NCBI GenBank assembly: GCA_900318955.1
Contig: ONMJ01000022.1
Location: forward strand, 1-34,029
Source: an uncultured Bacteroidales bacterium
GTDB taxonomy: Bacteria > Bacteroidota > Bacteroidia > Bacteroidales > UBA932
Length of the DNA: 34,029 nucleotides
Direction of reading: 5' to 3'
This document shows positions 23,923 to 33,120 of the stretch, in pieces (position 1 is the stretch's first letter; each line of letters opens with the position of its first letter). Made by a program: the position numbers and the translations under genes. A model generated the notes under the pieces. It did not search any database. It worked only from the letters and a program-made list of their open reading frames with translations, and was not told the DNA's origin.

Positions 23923-24537
23923 TTATTCGGTAGCGCTTTTGGTCTTTACGTACTCGTCGTTGAGACCCTTGAGAAGCTCGTCAGTGATGTCGAGAGTAGG
24001 ATCTCCTGTCACGACGGGAGTCGGGAGGATGTCACCGGTAGTCGTAAGGATCAGAGCATATTTCTTGTCAGCGTTGAACTTGAGGACAAACTCGTTGATA
24101 GCGTTGGCGATCTGGTTGAGGGTAACCTGCTGCTCCTCAGCTATTTCCTGCTGCTTCTGCATTGCGTACTGCTGGTACTGCTGCTGTTGCTGCTGGAGCT
24201 TCTGCTGCTGTACTTCGGCAACCGAACGGGTCAGGAGTCCCTTGTCGATCTTGTCCTGGAAATCCTTGACATCTTTGTCGAGTTTCTTGCCTCTGCGGTC
24301 GATCTCAGACTGGATGCTACCAACCTTGGTCTCGAGAACGGAACGAAGATCATTTGCCATATCGTATCCGGACATTACCTTGTCGAGGTTGAAGTAAACG
24401 ATACTTCCGGCAACTGCAATAGAGTCAGAAGTTGCGGTAGGAGCCTGTGCGGTTGTGCCGGTTGTGTTGTTGCATCCTGTGAGAGAGAAGGCAAGGGCCA
24501 TTGCGGCTACGATGCCGAGAGTGAGTGACTTTTTCAT
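23923..24537 (-). CDS. Skp/OmpH-like chaperone with a lipid anchor
   Basis: 204 residues. A lipoprotein signal ends at Cys22 (LTGC) and is followed by NNTTGTTAQ, without the acidic residues of surface lipoproteins, so a periplasm-facing anchor is likely. The body fits Skp/OmpH: a strand segment (GSIVYFNLDKVMSGYD), then a long coiled coil (about 65-150) with a glutamine-rich stretch near 112-135, then the closing strands (KYALILTTTGDILPTP). Skp holds unfolded outer-membrane proteins in the periplasm. A second, non-lipidated Skp is encoded at 29582-30142 directly behind bamA. It is the first gene of a three-gene minus-strand unit. Confidence 0.82.
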   Translation of the reverse strand: MKKSLTLGIVAAMALAFSLTGCNNTTGTTAQAPTATSDSIAVAGSIVYFNLDKVMSGYDMANDLRSVLETKVGSIQSEIDRRGKKLDKDVKDFQDKIDKGLLTRSVAEVQQQKLQQQQQQYQQYAMQKQQEIAEEQQVTLNQIANAINEFVLKFNADKKYALILTTTGDILPTPVVTGDPTLDITDELLKGLNDEYVKTKSATE

Positions 24538-24578
24538 TATTGTTTAATTATTATTTGTTTCGTTATCAAAATAGATTA

Positions 24579-24611
24579 CAAATATACTTATTTTTTATTG
24601 ATTTCTGCAAG
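24579..24611 (-). promoter_or_regulatory. Promoter of the Skp-like/glycosyltransferase/LysM operon
   Basis: Minus-strand -7 box TATATTTG at 24579-24586 with CTTG 21 bases upstream (24608-24611), one mismatch from TTTG. It overlaps the 3' end of pdxJ. The leader would be about 35 bases. Confidence 0.6.
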
Positions 24612-25307
24612 ATAAGCCTTTATAGTTTTCTCGAGACCGAGGTACAGTGCGTCGGAAATGAGGGCATGGCCGATAGAAACCTCGTCGGTCCAGGGGATTG
24701 TGCGGATGAAATAATTGAGATTGTCGAGGTTGAGGTCATGTCCTGCATTCAGTCCGAGGCCGGCCGAGCGGGCGGCTTTTGCCGTCTCGAAGTATCTTGC
24801 GATAGCAATTTCCGGATCGAGATAGTATTCCCTGGCGTAATCAGCCGTGTACAGTTCCACCCTGTCAGCCCCGCAAATAGCGGCTCCTTCCGCCATAAAA
24901 GGATCCGGATCAATGAAAATTGAAGTTCGTATTCCCTTGGATTTGAATTCTTTGCAAATATCCGTCAAGAAACTCCGATTCTTTATCGTATCCCATCCGG
25001 CGTTGGAAGTGATGGCATCCGGAGCATCCGGAACAAGAGTTACCTGATCGGGAACGACCTCGAGTACGAGGTCTATGAAACTATCTATCGGGTTGCCTTC
25101 TATGTTGAATTCGGTCTTTATATTCGGACGAATTTCCCTAACGTCGCTGTAGCGGATATGCCTTTCGTCCGGCCTTGGGTGGACTGTAATCCCTTGTGCC
25201 CCGAATTCTTCACACCTTCGTGCTGCGAGAGCTACGTCCGGAAGATTTCCCCCGCGGGCGTTACGGATAGTCGCTATCTTGTTGATGTTGACACTTAGCC
25301 TTGTCAT
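24588..25307 (-). CDS. pdxJ: Pyridoxine 5'-phosphate synthase
   Basis: 239 residues from the Met of [10 protein letters not shown], where the family begins; an ATG eight codons earlier is less likely. PdxJ joins 1-deoxy-xylulose 5-phosphate and 3-amino-1-hydroxyacetone phosphate to make pyridoxine 5'-phosphate. Family motifs are all visible in a TIM barrel: [71 protein letters not shown] and [18 protein letters not shown]. It is divergent from nadK with 86 bases between the starts. Confidence 0.96.
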   Translation of the reverse strand: MTRLSVNINKIATIRNARGGNLPDVALAARRCEEFGAQGITVHPRPDERHIRYSDVREIRPNIKTEFNIEGNPIDSFIDLVLEVVPDQVTLVPDAPDAITSNAGWDTIKNRSFLTDICKEFKSKGIRTSIFIDPDPFMAEGAAICGADRVELYTADYAREYYLDPEIAIARYFETAKAARSAGLGLNAGHDLNLDNLNYFIRTIPWTDEVSIGHALISDALYLGLEKTIKAYLAEINKK

Positions 25308-25393
25308 AATTGTAGCTGTTAACTCTGGCAAAATTATATATTATTGTCAAACAAATGAATAAAAAATGTTAATTTTGGCAATTGTTATAGATT
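25308..25393. promoter_or_regulatory. Divergent pdxJ / nadK promoter region
   Basis: AT-rich intergenic stretch with a TAATTTTG -7 box on each strand: plus at 25370-25377 for nadK and minus at 25329-25336 for pdxJ. Neither has a clear TTTG at the right distance upstream. Predicted leaders are short (about 10-20 bases). Confidence 0.45.
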
Positions 25394-26209
25394 ATGAAGC
25401 TAGCAGAGTACATCAAAAACAATGCCTTGGAGGGCAATGAACGGCTTTTGGCTCTTGAGGAAAAACTCGCCGGAGCAGGCAATATTTTATACAAAATATA
25501 TTCTCCCGGCGATCTCGAGCCGGATACCGATATGCTTCTTTCCGTTGGGGGAGACGGGACATTCCTTTCAGCCTCCAAAAGGGCCGGTGATACGGAAATC
25601 CCTGTGCTCGGAGTCAATCTCGGTCGTCTTGGCTTCCTCTCGGAAAACGCCCCGGAGGATGTTGCAAAGGCGATTCTTTCAGGAAAGTATGAGATTGAGG
25701 ACAGATCGCTGCTAAAGGTCGAAATGCCTTTTGAGAAAGAGATTTATCCCTATGCTCTGAATGAAGTCTGCCTTCATCGTCAGGGGGCATCTATCCTCGG
25801 GATAGACCTTTCGATTGACGGACATATGCTTCCTCAGTTCTATGCTGACGGAATACTGGTAGCTACGAGCTCCGGCTCGACGGCATATTCCCTAAGTGTA
25901 GGCGGACCGATTTGCACCCCGGAAGCCAAAGTCTTTATCGTCTCTCCGGTCGCTCCTCACAACTTGAATGTCCGTCCTATTGTGGTCCCTGACTCATCAA
26001 GCATTTCTATATCACTTGTTTCACGGGATCCCAATGTGATGCTTTCGATCGACAATCGAAGCATTCCCGTTCCAAAGGATACGACCTTTACAATATCAAT
26101 GGCACAATTTTCGCTCAAGAGAGTGCGGCTTCCCAGGTCCGGCTTCGTGAAAGCTCTGACAGAAAAGCTTTTCTGGGGAGAAGATAAGAGAAACGGTAAC
26201 GGTCAATAA
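25394..26209 (+). CDS. nadK: NAD kinase
   Basis: 271 residues. It phosphorylates NAD to NADP. The catalytic GGDGT motif is at residues 52-56, the NE motif that contacts NAD at Asn123-Glu124 (YALNEVCLHR), and the conserved glycine-rich loop GSTAYSLSVGGP follows. The start ATG is the first in frame after the -7 box. The N-terminus is slightly shorter than in many homologues (GGDGT commonly lies nearer residue 70), but the fold motifs are complete. It is followed by uppS after 8 bases. Confidence 0.94.
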   Translation: MKLAEYIKNNALEGNERLLALEEKLAGAGNILYKIYSPGDLEPDTDMLLSVGGDGTFLSASKRAGDTEIPVLGVNLGRLGFLSENAPEDVAKAILSGKYEIEDRSLLKVEMPFEKEIYPYALNEVCLHRQGASILGIDLSIDGHMLPQFYADGILVATSSGSTAYSLSVGGPICTPEAKVFIVSPVAPHNLNVRPIVVPDSSSISISLVSRDPNVMLSIDNRSIPVPKDTTFTISMAQFSLKRVRLPRSGFVKALTEKLFWGEDKRNGNGQ

Positions 26210-26217
26210 CTGTTGAA

Positions 26218-26928
26218 ATGGAGATAAAGAGGATTCCACGCCACGTTTCCATTATTATGGACGGAAACGGAAGGTGGGCAAAGCAAAGGGGCAAAGAGCG
26301 TATCTACGGCCATTTTGAGGGCGCGGAAAGCGTCCGCGCCTGCGCTGAAGCCGCAGTCGAGGAAGGGGTGAGGTATCTCTCGCTCTTCGCTTTTTCGGAG
26401 GAGAACTGGGGCCGTCCCGAGGAGGAGGTCATGAAGCTCATGGACCTGATGATGGATTCCATAAAGAACGAGGTCGGGACATTCATGGACAATGATATCC
26501 GATTCCTGGTTCTTGGAAACCGGGCGCGTCTCAGCCCTTCTCTCAACAAGGCGATCGACGGCCTCGAGCAGATGACAGCCGGGAACGACAGGATGACCAT
26601 GATAATATTCCTCAGCTATAGCGGGAAATGGGACATTCTCCAAGCCGCGAAAAAGCTTGCTCTCCGCTATAAGGATGATCCGGAAGGACTTGATTCTCTT
26701 GAAATTAAAGACTTCGACAATTATCTTGTGACTGCCGGTATCCCGGATCCTGACCTTCTTATCCGTACTTCCGGAGAAGAAAGGATAAGCAATTATCTGC
26801 TCTGGCAGTGCGCCTATACCGAATTCTATTTTACCGATATACTTTGGCCCGATTTCCGTAAGAACGAATTCAGGGCGGCTCTTGAGGAGTATGCTCAAAG
26901 GGACCGCCGTTATGGAAAAGTCAAATAA
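26218..26928 (+). CDS. uppS: Isoprenyl transferase (undecaprenyl diphosphate synthase)
   Basis: 236 residues. It condenses isopentenyl diphosphate units into the C55 carrier lipid for peptidoglycan and polysaccharide assembly. The opening HVSIIMDGNGRWAKQRG contains the catalytic Asp15; FSEENWGRP and the C-terminal DLLIRTSGEERISNYLLWQ and EFYFTDILWPDF motifs are all in place, with normal length. It lies between nadK and bamA; the bamA promoter begins just past its stop. Confidence 0.96.
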   Translation: MEIKRIPRHVSIIMDGNGRWAKQRGKERIYGHFEGAESVRACAEAAVEEGVRYLSLFAFSEENWGRPEEEVMKLMDLMMDSIKNEVGTFMDNDIRFLVLGNRARLSPSLNKAIDGLEQMTAGNDRMTMIIFLSYSGKWDILQAAKKLALRYKDDPEGLDSLEIKDFDNYLVTAGIPDPDLLIRTSGEERISNYLLWQCAYTEFYFTDILWPDFRKNEFRAALEEYAQRDRRYGKVK

Positions 26929-26934
26929 TTCTAT

Positions 26935-26942
26935 TATATTTG
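26935..26942 (+). promoter_or_regulatory. -7 box before bamA
   Basis: TATATTTG, 17 bases before the bamA start, inside a 17-base stretch (26932-26948) identical to the one before trxB. It would allow bamA-skp to be transcribed separately from nadK-uppS. The -33 region shows no TTTG at the right distance. Confidence 0.5.
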
Positions 26943-26959
26943 CAGATTCAAAAACCAGA

Positions 26960-29551
26960 ATGATGAATTTGAGAAAAATACTCTTTGTTTTCGCGGCCCT
27001 TTCCGGCTCTTTGGCAGCCTTCGGACAGGAGGTTCGCGGGGGCATCGAGATTGATTATAATGCTCCGAAGAAGTATATCGTCGGAGGTGTCGGAGTTGAA
27101 GGAAACAGCTATTTCGGAGAGTCTCAGATAGTGAATCTTACCGGTCTGCAGAAAGGGATGGAGGTGACTGTTCCGAGCGACGAATTGTCGAATATCGTGA
27201 ACCGCATATGGATGCAGAGATACTTCGAAGATGTCGCCCTTGTAGTAGATTCCCTTTCCTCCCAACGTGATACCGCGTGGTTGAAAATCTGCGTCAAAGA
27301 GCGTCCGAGAGTGTCTCGTTGGACATTCTCCGGCATTAAAAACGGAGACAAGAAAGAGCTTCAGGAGAGGTTGAATCTGCGTCCGGGACGCGAGTTCTCC
27401 GACTATGTGAAGAATACATCCGTTGATATTATAAAGCGCTACTACAAAGAGAAAGGTTTTCTCCTATGTAATGTCGATGTCCAGGCGGAAAAAGATACAG
27501 TGATCCGAAGCGCCATCAGGGTCAATTTTGCAATCGACAAAGGCAAGAAGATTAAGATCAGGGATATCAATTTCATCGGCAATGAGAATGTCTCAGATTT
27601 CAAGCTCGCACGCTCGATGAAGAAGACCAAGTCCAACAAGTTCTACAACTTCTTCAGCAGCAAGAAGTTCAATGAGAAGGAGTATCCCAACGACAAGAAG
27701 AGCGCAATTGAGAAGTTCAATGAAGCTGGATACAGGGATGCACGTCTGGTGCGCGATTCCATTTATTATGTAGAAGACAACCGTCTCGGAATCGACCTGG
27801 TTTTCGATGAAGGAAAGAAGTATTATTTCAGAAATATCTCATGGACAGGTAATTCCGTTTATTCTTCGGACGCCCTTAATGAGATTCTCCAGGTCAAGAA
27901 GGGTGATGTGTACGATGTCGTTACGATGAATAAGCGTCTCTTCGGCGGCGGCAAGCAGAATGAATACGATGTCTCCAAGGCATACCGTGACCGAGGATAC
28001 CTCTTCTTCAACCTTACCCCTGTAGAGGTCAATATCCAGAACGACTCTGTCGATGTTGAGATGCGTATTTCCGAAGGTAAGCCTGCCACACTGAATAATA
28101 TCGTGATCAACGGCAATGACCTGACCAATGAGAAGGTCGTCCGCCGTCAGGTCTATACCAGGCCGGGATACCTCTTCCGCCAGACCGATTTCGAGCGTTC
28201 CATCCGTGAGATTGCATCTCTGGGGCAGTTTGATCCGGAGGCCATTACCGATCCTTCGACGGGTTATTCGATAATCCCTAACCAGCTCAACAATACTGTA
28301 GATCTGGTCTATAACGTCACTGAGAAGCCTTCCAGCCAGTTGGAACTCTCCGGAGGATGGGGCGGCAATACCTTCGTCGCGACTGCGGGAGTAAGTTTCA
28401 ATAATTTCTCTACCCACCGTTTCCTTGACAAGAGCGCGTGGCGTCCGGTTCCTCTTGGCGATGCTCAGAATCTATCTTTCCGCTTCCAGACCAATGGACA
28501 GTACTATACTGCGGTCTCGGCCAGCTTTATGGAACCGTGGCTCTTTGGAAAGAAGCCGACATCCCTGAGCCTTTCGGGCTATTATACCCGTATGACCGAC
28601 TCCTACTTCATGATCGGATTCCTCTCGACAGACAAGGTCTATGAGGTCTTCGGATTCAACGCCGGACTCGGAAACCGCCTGAAATGGCCGGACAACTACT
28701 TCGTCCTATACAACAGTCTCAGCTGGCAGACATATCGTCTTACCAACTGGACCAACAATTACTTCATGTTCAACGACGGTGTCTCTCACAACTTCAGCTA
28801 TAATATCTCGCTGAACAGGAACTCCACCGACCAGCAGATATTCCCCCGTCAGGGATCGGATTTCTCCCTTTCCCTCCAGCTGACTCCGCCGTACTCCCTT
28901 TTCAGGAAGCATGACTTTGACGAGAATGGCAACAAGGTCGCCGTGAAGAGTTGGAAGGATGTAAAATATGATAATTGGTCTTCACAGGATCGCTACAAGT
29001 GGATTGAGTACCATAAGTGGAAATTCTCCGGCGCGGTCTATACCAAACTTTTCCCTGAACTTGATTTCGTCCTCATGACAAGAGCGCAGTTCGGTTATCT
29101 TGGCTACTACAATAGGAACTGGGGCTATTCTCCTTTCGAGGGATTCCAGGTCGGAGGCGACGGAATGACAGGATATAACACTTACGGATCTGATATCATA
29201 GCACTCAGGGGTTATGCCAACTACTCCCTGACCCCTATGGAGCTGACTCCGTACAGTCAGAATGGATATAACTATGCAGGAAACGTTTACGACAAATTCA
29301 CTGTCGAGCTCCGTTATCCGGTGATTCTCCAGCCGCAGTCTACGATTTTCGTACTCGGCTTCCTCGAGGGCGGAAACTGCTGGTCTGATATTCGCAACTT
29401 CAATCCTTTCCAGATCAAGAGATCTGCCGGAGTCGGCGTGAGGGTATTCCTCCCGATGATCGGACTTCTCGGAGTCGACTGGGGGTATGGTTTCGACGAT
29501 ACGGCCAACGGCGGAAGCCAGTTCCACTTCCTAATTGGACAGCAATTCTAA
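26960..29551 (+). CDS. bamA: Outer-membrane protein assembly factor BamA
   Basis: 863 residues from the Met of MMNLRK; an earlier in-frame ATG inside uppS is rejected because it precedes the promoter and signal peptide. The signal peptide ends near AAFGQ. Tandem POTRA domains cover about residues 25-430 (IVGGVGVEGNSYFGESQIV; RVSRWTFSGIKNGDK; KIRDINFIGNENVSD; YYFRNISWTGNSVYS; ATLNNIVINGNDLTNEKV). The barrel (about 440-863) contains the LELSGGWGGN opening and ends in FHFLIGQQF with a terminal Phe. The POTRA array recruits BamD and clients, and the barrel inserts them into the outer membrane. skp follows 30 bases later. Confidence 0.96.
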   Translation: MMNLRKILFVFAALSGSLAAFGQEVRGGIEIDYNAPKKYIVGGVGVEGNSYFGESQIVNLTGLQKGMEVTVPSDELSNIVNRIWMQRYFEDVALVVDSLSSQRDTAWLKICVKERPRVSRWTFSGIKNGDKKELQERLNLRPGREFSDYVKNTSVDIIKRYYKEKGFLLCNVDVQAEKDTVIRSAIRVNFAIDKGKKIKIRDINFIGNENVSDFKLARSMKKTKSNKFYNFFSSKKFNEKEYPNDKKSAIEKFNEAGYRDARLVRDSIYYVEDNRLGIDLVFDEGKKYYFRNISWTGNSVYSSDALNEILQVKKGDVYDVVTMNKRLFGGGKQNEYDVSKAYRDRGYLFFNLTPVEVNIQNDSVDVEMRISEGKPATLNNIVINGNDLTNEKVVRRQVYTRPGYLFRQTDFERSIREIASLGQFDPEAITDPSTGYSIIPNQLNNTVDLVYNVTEKPSSQLELSGGWGGNTFVATAGVSFNNFSTHRFLDKSAWRPVPLGDAQNLSFRFQTNGQYYTAVSASFMEPWLFGKKPTSLSLSGYYTRMTDSYFMIGFLSTDKVYEVFGFNAGLGNRLKWPDNYFVLYNSLSWQTYRLTNWTNNYFMFNDGVSHNFSYNISLNRNSTDQQIFPRQGSDFSLSLQLTPPYSLFRKHDFDENGNKVAVKSWKDVKYDNWSSQDRYKWIEYHKWKFSGAVYTKLFPELDFVLMTRAQFGYLGYYNRNWGYSPFEGFQVGGDGMTGYNTYGSDIIALRGYANYSLTPMELTPYSQNGYNYAGNVYDKFTVELRYPVILQPQSTIFVLGFLEGGNCWSDIRNFNPFQIKRSAGVGVRVFLPMIGLLGVDWGYGFDDTANGGSQFHFLIGQQF

Positions 29552-29581
29552 AAACTGATAAACAATTAAAATTATTTGAAT

Positions 29582-30142
29582 ATGAAAAAGATCTTCATTA
29601 TTGCCGCTATGGCACTTATGACTCTTTCCGCTTCTGCTCAGAAGATAGGTCGTGTCAATTTCTCGGAGCTTGTCCAGCTCATGCCGGAAGCCGACGAGGC
29701 CAGAGCTACTCTCCAGGCTATCAGCAAAGAGGCTGATGAGACCCTCCAGAGCATGTACGAGGAGTACCAGACCAAGATGAACCAGTACCAGCAGAAGCAG
29801 GCTACCTGGACACCTGCAATCAAGGAGTCCAAGGAGAAAGAGCTCATGGAAATACAGAACCGTCTCCAGGAGTCACAGCAGACTTTCCAGCAGGAAATTC
29901 AGCAGAAGCAGAACGAGCTTATGGCTCCTATCTATGAGAAGGCTCAGAACACTATCAAAGAACTTGCAAAGGGACAGGCTCTCACAGCCGTATTCGACGC
30001 TTCTTCAGCTCTCTATTTCGATGAGGCGACGACTGTAGATCTCACTCCTGCAGCCCGCAAGGCCCTCAATATTGCAGAGGGAAGGACTCTCCAGAGCCTC
30101 CAGGAGGAGATCCAGGCCCAGGCCGCAGCCCAGCAGCAGTAG
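29582..30142 (+). CDS. skp: Periplasmic chaperone Skp/OmpH
   Basis: 186 residues from the Met of MKKIFI; an earlier TTG two codons upstream is less likely. A cleavable signal peptide (ending SASAQ) precedes a beta segment (KIGRVNFSELVQLMPEAD), a long coiled coil (about 35-125, rich in Gln/Glu/Lys) and a closing segment (LTAVFDASSALYFDEATTVDLT). Skp shields unfolded barrel proteins in the periplasm on their way to BamA, encoded immediately upstream, a very common gene order. It ends in an Ala/Gln tail and is followed by a terminator-like hairpin. Confidence 0.92.
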   Translation: MKKIFIIAAMALMTLSASAQKIGRVNFSELVQLMPEADEARATLQAISKEADETLQSMYEEYQTKMNQYQQKQATWTPAIKESKEKELMEIQNRLQESQQTFQQEIQQKQNELMAPIYEKAQNTIKELAKGQALTAVFDASSALYFDEATTVDLTPAARKALNIAEGRTLQSLQEEIQAQAAAQQQ

Positions 30143-30158
30143 ACAGACTCTTTAACAT

Positions 30159-30189
30159 GTCAGGGGGCGCAGCGATTCAGCCCCCTGAC
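30159..30189 (+). terminator. Hairpin terminator after skp
   Basis: A perfect 10-bp GC-rich stem (30159-30168 with 30180-30189, GTCAGGGGGC) with an 11-base loop lies 16 bases past the skp stop. Only a few Ts follow (TGATCTCT), so it is a strong hairpin with a poor T-run. It separates the bam unit from the kor genes. Confidence 0.6.
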
Positions 30190-30223
30190 TGATCTCTAAT
30201 CAATACGCTATCAAATATTCGAA

Positions 30224-32065
30224 ATGAAACACAAAGTCATTGACGCAAGTGACGTAGTGATCAGATTCGCAGGAGATTCGGGAGATGGTATGCAGCTCAC
30301 CGGGTCTCTTTTTGCGAATATGTCAGCCGTCTACGGAAACGGACTTTCAACTTTCCCCGACTACCCGGCCGAAATCCGAGCTCCCAAAGGCACCGTATCC
30401 GGTGTCTCCGGATTCCAGGTTCATATCGGTAGTCACCATGTAAATACCCCCGGAGATTTCTGCGACCTGCTCGTCGCTATGAATCCCGCCGCCCTCAAAG
30501 CTGACGCCAAGTGGCTCAAAAGGACAGGAATGGTCCTCGTCAATGAGGATGCATTTGACGAGAGCGGCATGAAAAAGGCCGGTTTTACCACTGATAACCC
30601 CTTCGAGGAACTGGGAATTGAGGATCGTACGATAATCGTCGCTCCGATTTCCAAGTTGACCGAGGAGAGTCTGTCGGAAAGCGGTCTTGACAAGGCTTCT
30701 GTCCTTAAGTGCAAGAACATGTTCACCCTCGGAATGGCCTGCTATATCTATAGCCGTCCGCTCGACTATGTATATGAATACATAGAGAATAAGTTCAAGA
30801 AAAAGCATCCGGAGATGATTGAGCCGAACAAGAAGGTCATCACTGACGGATACAATTATGCTGCTGCTATTCAGGCGGTTCCGAATACATATACAGTTGC
30901 TCCGGCTTCCCCTGAGAAGGGTACCTGGCGCAATATTACCGGCAATCAGGCGGCAGCCTGGGGGCTCATGGCTGCATCTGAAAAGAGCGGCCTCCCTCTG
31001 TTCTGCGGGTCATACCCCATTACCCCCGCCACCGCGATTCTTGAAGAGCTCGCTTTCTATAAGAATCTCGGTGTCAAGACAATGCAGACGGAAGATGAGA
31101 TAGCAGGTATTTGCACGGCCATCGGAGCTTCTTTTGCCGGCAATCTCGCGGTCACAACTACTTCAGGCCCGGGTCTTTCCCTTAAGTCAGAGGCCCTCGG
31201 TCTGGCGGTTATGACAGAGCTCCCGCTTGTCGTGATCGACGTGCAGCGGTCAGGCCCTTGCACCGGTATGCCGACAAAGACAGAGCAGACCGACCTTAAT
31301 GAGGCTCTCTATGGTCGAAACGGCGAAAGTCCGATGGTAGTCATTTCGTCCCATTCTCCTGCTCACTGCTTTGACGCAGCCTTCATGGCAGCCAAGATCG
31401 CCCTTGAGCACATGACCCCGGTCCTCCTCCTTTCTGAAGGATTCCTAGGGAACGGATCGGAACCTTGGAGAGTGCCGTCAATGGCTGATTATCCGACTAT
31501 TACCCCTCGTTTTGCCAAGGGTAAAGAGGGCTCGTTCAAGCCTTTTGTCCGCGATGAGGCTACATTTGCCCGCGAATGGGCAATCCCTGGGACCCCGGGC
31601 TATGAGCACAGAGTCGGAGGACTTGAGAAGACCCACATGGGAGTTCTTTCCACAGATCCTGACAATCATGAGCTCATGGTTCGCGAACGCGAGGAAAAAG
31701 TAGCCCGCGTCGCAGCGGATATTCCTCTTCTCGAGGTTGACGGTCCGGCGGAGGGAAAACTCCTCGTAGTAGGCTGGGGCGGCACCTACGGCCATATTCT
31801 CTCCGCTGTGGAGGAAATTCGAGCCGAGGGAAGGGAAATAAGCTTTGCTCATTTCGATTTCATCAATCCTCTTCCGTCCAATACGGAAAAGGTCCTTTCG
31901 GGATTCGACAAGATTCTCGTCTGCGAGCTCAATACAGGCCAGTTTGCCGGCTATCTTAGAGCTAAGCATCCGGACCATAAATACTTGCAGTGCAATAAGA
32001 TTCAGGGCCAGACTTTCCTCGTCCGGGATATTGTCGAGGCCATCGATAAAGCTATGGAGGAGTAG
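30224..32065 (+). CDS. korA: 2-oxoacid:ferredoxin oxidoreductase, fused gamma-alpha subunit (2-oxoglutarate type)
   Basis: 613 residues. The N-terminal gamma domain (about 10-190; VIRFAGDSGDGMQLTGSLFA, PDYPAEIRAPKGT) is fused to the alpha domain (about 230-613; FCGSYPITPATAILEELA, TEDEIAGICTAIGASFAG, TTTSGPGLSLKSEALGLA, QRSGPCTGMPTKTEQTDL). This is the layout of KorA-type enzymes, which oxidise 2-oxoglutarate to succinyl-CoA with ferredoxin, or run the reverse. The substrate is inferred from the subunit layout and the gdhA neighbour; a related 2-oxoacid is possible. The beta subunit gene follows after 3 bases. No separate ferredoxin subunit gene is in the window. Confidence 0.92.
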   Translation: MKHKVIDASDVVIRFAGDSGDGMQLTGSLFANMSAVYGNGLSTFPDYPAEIRAPKGTVSGVSGFQVHIGSHHVNTPGDFCDLLVAMNPAALKADAKWLKRTGMVLVNEDAFDESGMKKAGFTTDNPFEELGIEDRTIIVAPISKLTEESLSESGLDKASVLKCKNMFTLGMACYIYSRPLDYVYEYIENKFKKKHPEMIEPNKKVITDGYNYAAAIQAVPNTYTVAPASPEKGTWRNITGNQAAAWGLMAASEKSGLPLFCGSYPITPATAILEELAFYKNLGVKTMQTEDEIAGICTAIGASFAGNLAVTTTSGPGLSLKSEALGLAVMTELPLVVIDVQRSGPCTGMPTKTEQTDLNEALYGRNGESPMVVISSHSPAHCFDAAFMAAKIALEHMTPVLLLSEGFLGNGSEPWRVPSMADYPTITPRFAKGKEGSFKPFVRDEATFAREWAIPGTPGYEHRVGGLEKTHMGVLSTDPDNHELMVREREEKVARVAADIPLLEVDGPAEGKLLVVGWGGTYGHILSAVEEIRAEGREISFAHFDFINPLPSNTEKVLSGFDKILVCELNTGQFAGYLRAKHPDHKYLQCNKIQGQTFLVRDIVEAIDKAMEE

Positions 32066-32068
32066 GGT

Positions 32069-33091
32069 ATGGCAGCAAAATATACAATCAAGGATTTCAA
32101 GAGTGACCAGGAAGTCCGTTGGTGCCCAGGCTGTGGAGATTATTCAGTGCTTGCAGCTCTCCAGAGGGTGCTCCCGAAGGTCTGCGAAGAGAAGGGAATC
32201 GATAAGGAAAAGGTGGTTGTAGTTTCCGGTATCGGATGCTCTTCCCGCCTCCCGTATTACATGAACACTTTCGGCTTCCACAGTATCCATGGAAGGGCTA
32301 CCGCCATTTCTACCGGTATTAAAGTCGCCAATCCGGAGCTCTGCGTATGGCAGGCCAGCGGCGACGGAGACGCCCTTGCAATCGGTGGAAACCATTTTAT
32401 CCATGCAATCAGGCGTAATGTCGACATTAATATAATGCTCTTCAACAACCGTATCTATGGTATGACGAAGGGACAGTATTCTCCTACATCGAAACTCGGT
32501 GCAGTGACCAAGACCTCCCCGTACGGAACAGTTGAGAATCCCTTCAATCCGGGTTCTCTCGTGCTGGCGTCGAAAGGTACTTTCTTTGCCCGTAGTCTTG
32601 ATGCGGAAGTGGCTCTCAGTGAGGAAATTATGCTCGAGGCTTCCCGCCATAAAGGGACCTCTGTCATGGAATTTCTGACCAACTGCGTAATCTTCAATAA
32701 CGGCACTCATGCAGAGATTTCCGACCGCGAATGGCGTGCAGACAGGACCATTGTACTTCGAGACGGAGAGAAAATGATTTTTGGAAAGAATCGCGACAAG
32801 GGCCTTGTCCTTGACGGCTGGCGTCTTAAAGTAGTTACGATAGGGGAGAATGGCATCACTGAAGATGACATCCTGACTCATGATTCTCATTCCGACAATC
32901 TCGGCCTTCAGATGCAGCTTGCTGACATGAAGTATCCGGATTATCCGGTCGCCCTCGGTGTTATCCGCGACGTTGCGGACGCTACATACGACGAAAGGGT
33001 GGCCGCTCAGGTCGAGGAAGTCTCCGCAAAAGCGAAATTCCACAGTGTCGATGCTCTGCTAAGGAGCGGTTCTACATGGGAAGTAAAATAG
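32069..33091 (+). CDS. korB: 2-oxoacid:ferredoxin oxidoreductase, beta subunit
   Basis: 340 residues. It carries thiamine diphosphate (GDGDALAIGGNHFIHA ... MLFNNRIYGMTKGQ) and one [4Fe-4S] cluster, whose likely ligands are Cys19 and Cys22 (RWCPGCGDY), Cys57 (GIGCSSR) and Cys206 (LTNCVIF). It pairs with the korA product. Length and motifs are normal for KorB. gdhA starts 30 bases later and acts on the same substrate, 2-oxoglutarate, so the set links the citric-acid branch to glutamate synthesis. Confidence 0.93.
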   Translation: MAAKYTIKDFKSDQEVRWCPGCGDYSVLAALQRVLPKVCEEKGIDKEKVVVVSGIGCSSRLPYYMNTFGFHSIHGRATAISTGIKVANPELCVWQASGDGDALAIGGNHFIHAIRRNVDINIMLFNNRIYGMTKGQYSPTSKLGAVTKTSPYGTVENPFNPGSLVLASKGTFFARSLDAEVALSEEIMLEASRHKGTSVMEFLTNCVIFNNGTHAEISDREWRADRTIVLRDGEKMIFGKNRDKGLVLDGWRLKVVTIGENGITEDDILTHDSHSDNLGLQMQLADMKYPDYPVALGVIRDVADATYDERVAAQVEEVSAKAKFHSVDALLRSGSTWEVK

Positions 33092-33120
33092 TCAACACAC
33101 ATATTAATAACCGTTTATAA

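Noticed and set aside
26203-27045. Open frame of 280 codons on the minus strand
   Set aside because: It lies wholly opposite uppS and the start of bamA, has no recognisable domain, and its codon pattern is that of the reverse strand of the conserved genes.
32144-33043. Open frame of 299 codons on the minus strand
   Set aside because: Fully antisense to korB, whose catalytic and iron-sulfur motifs are intact; no domain or ribosome site seen.
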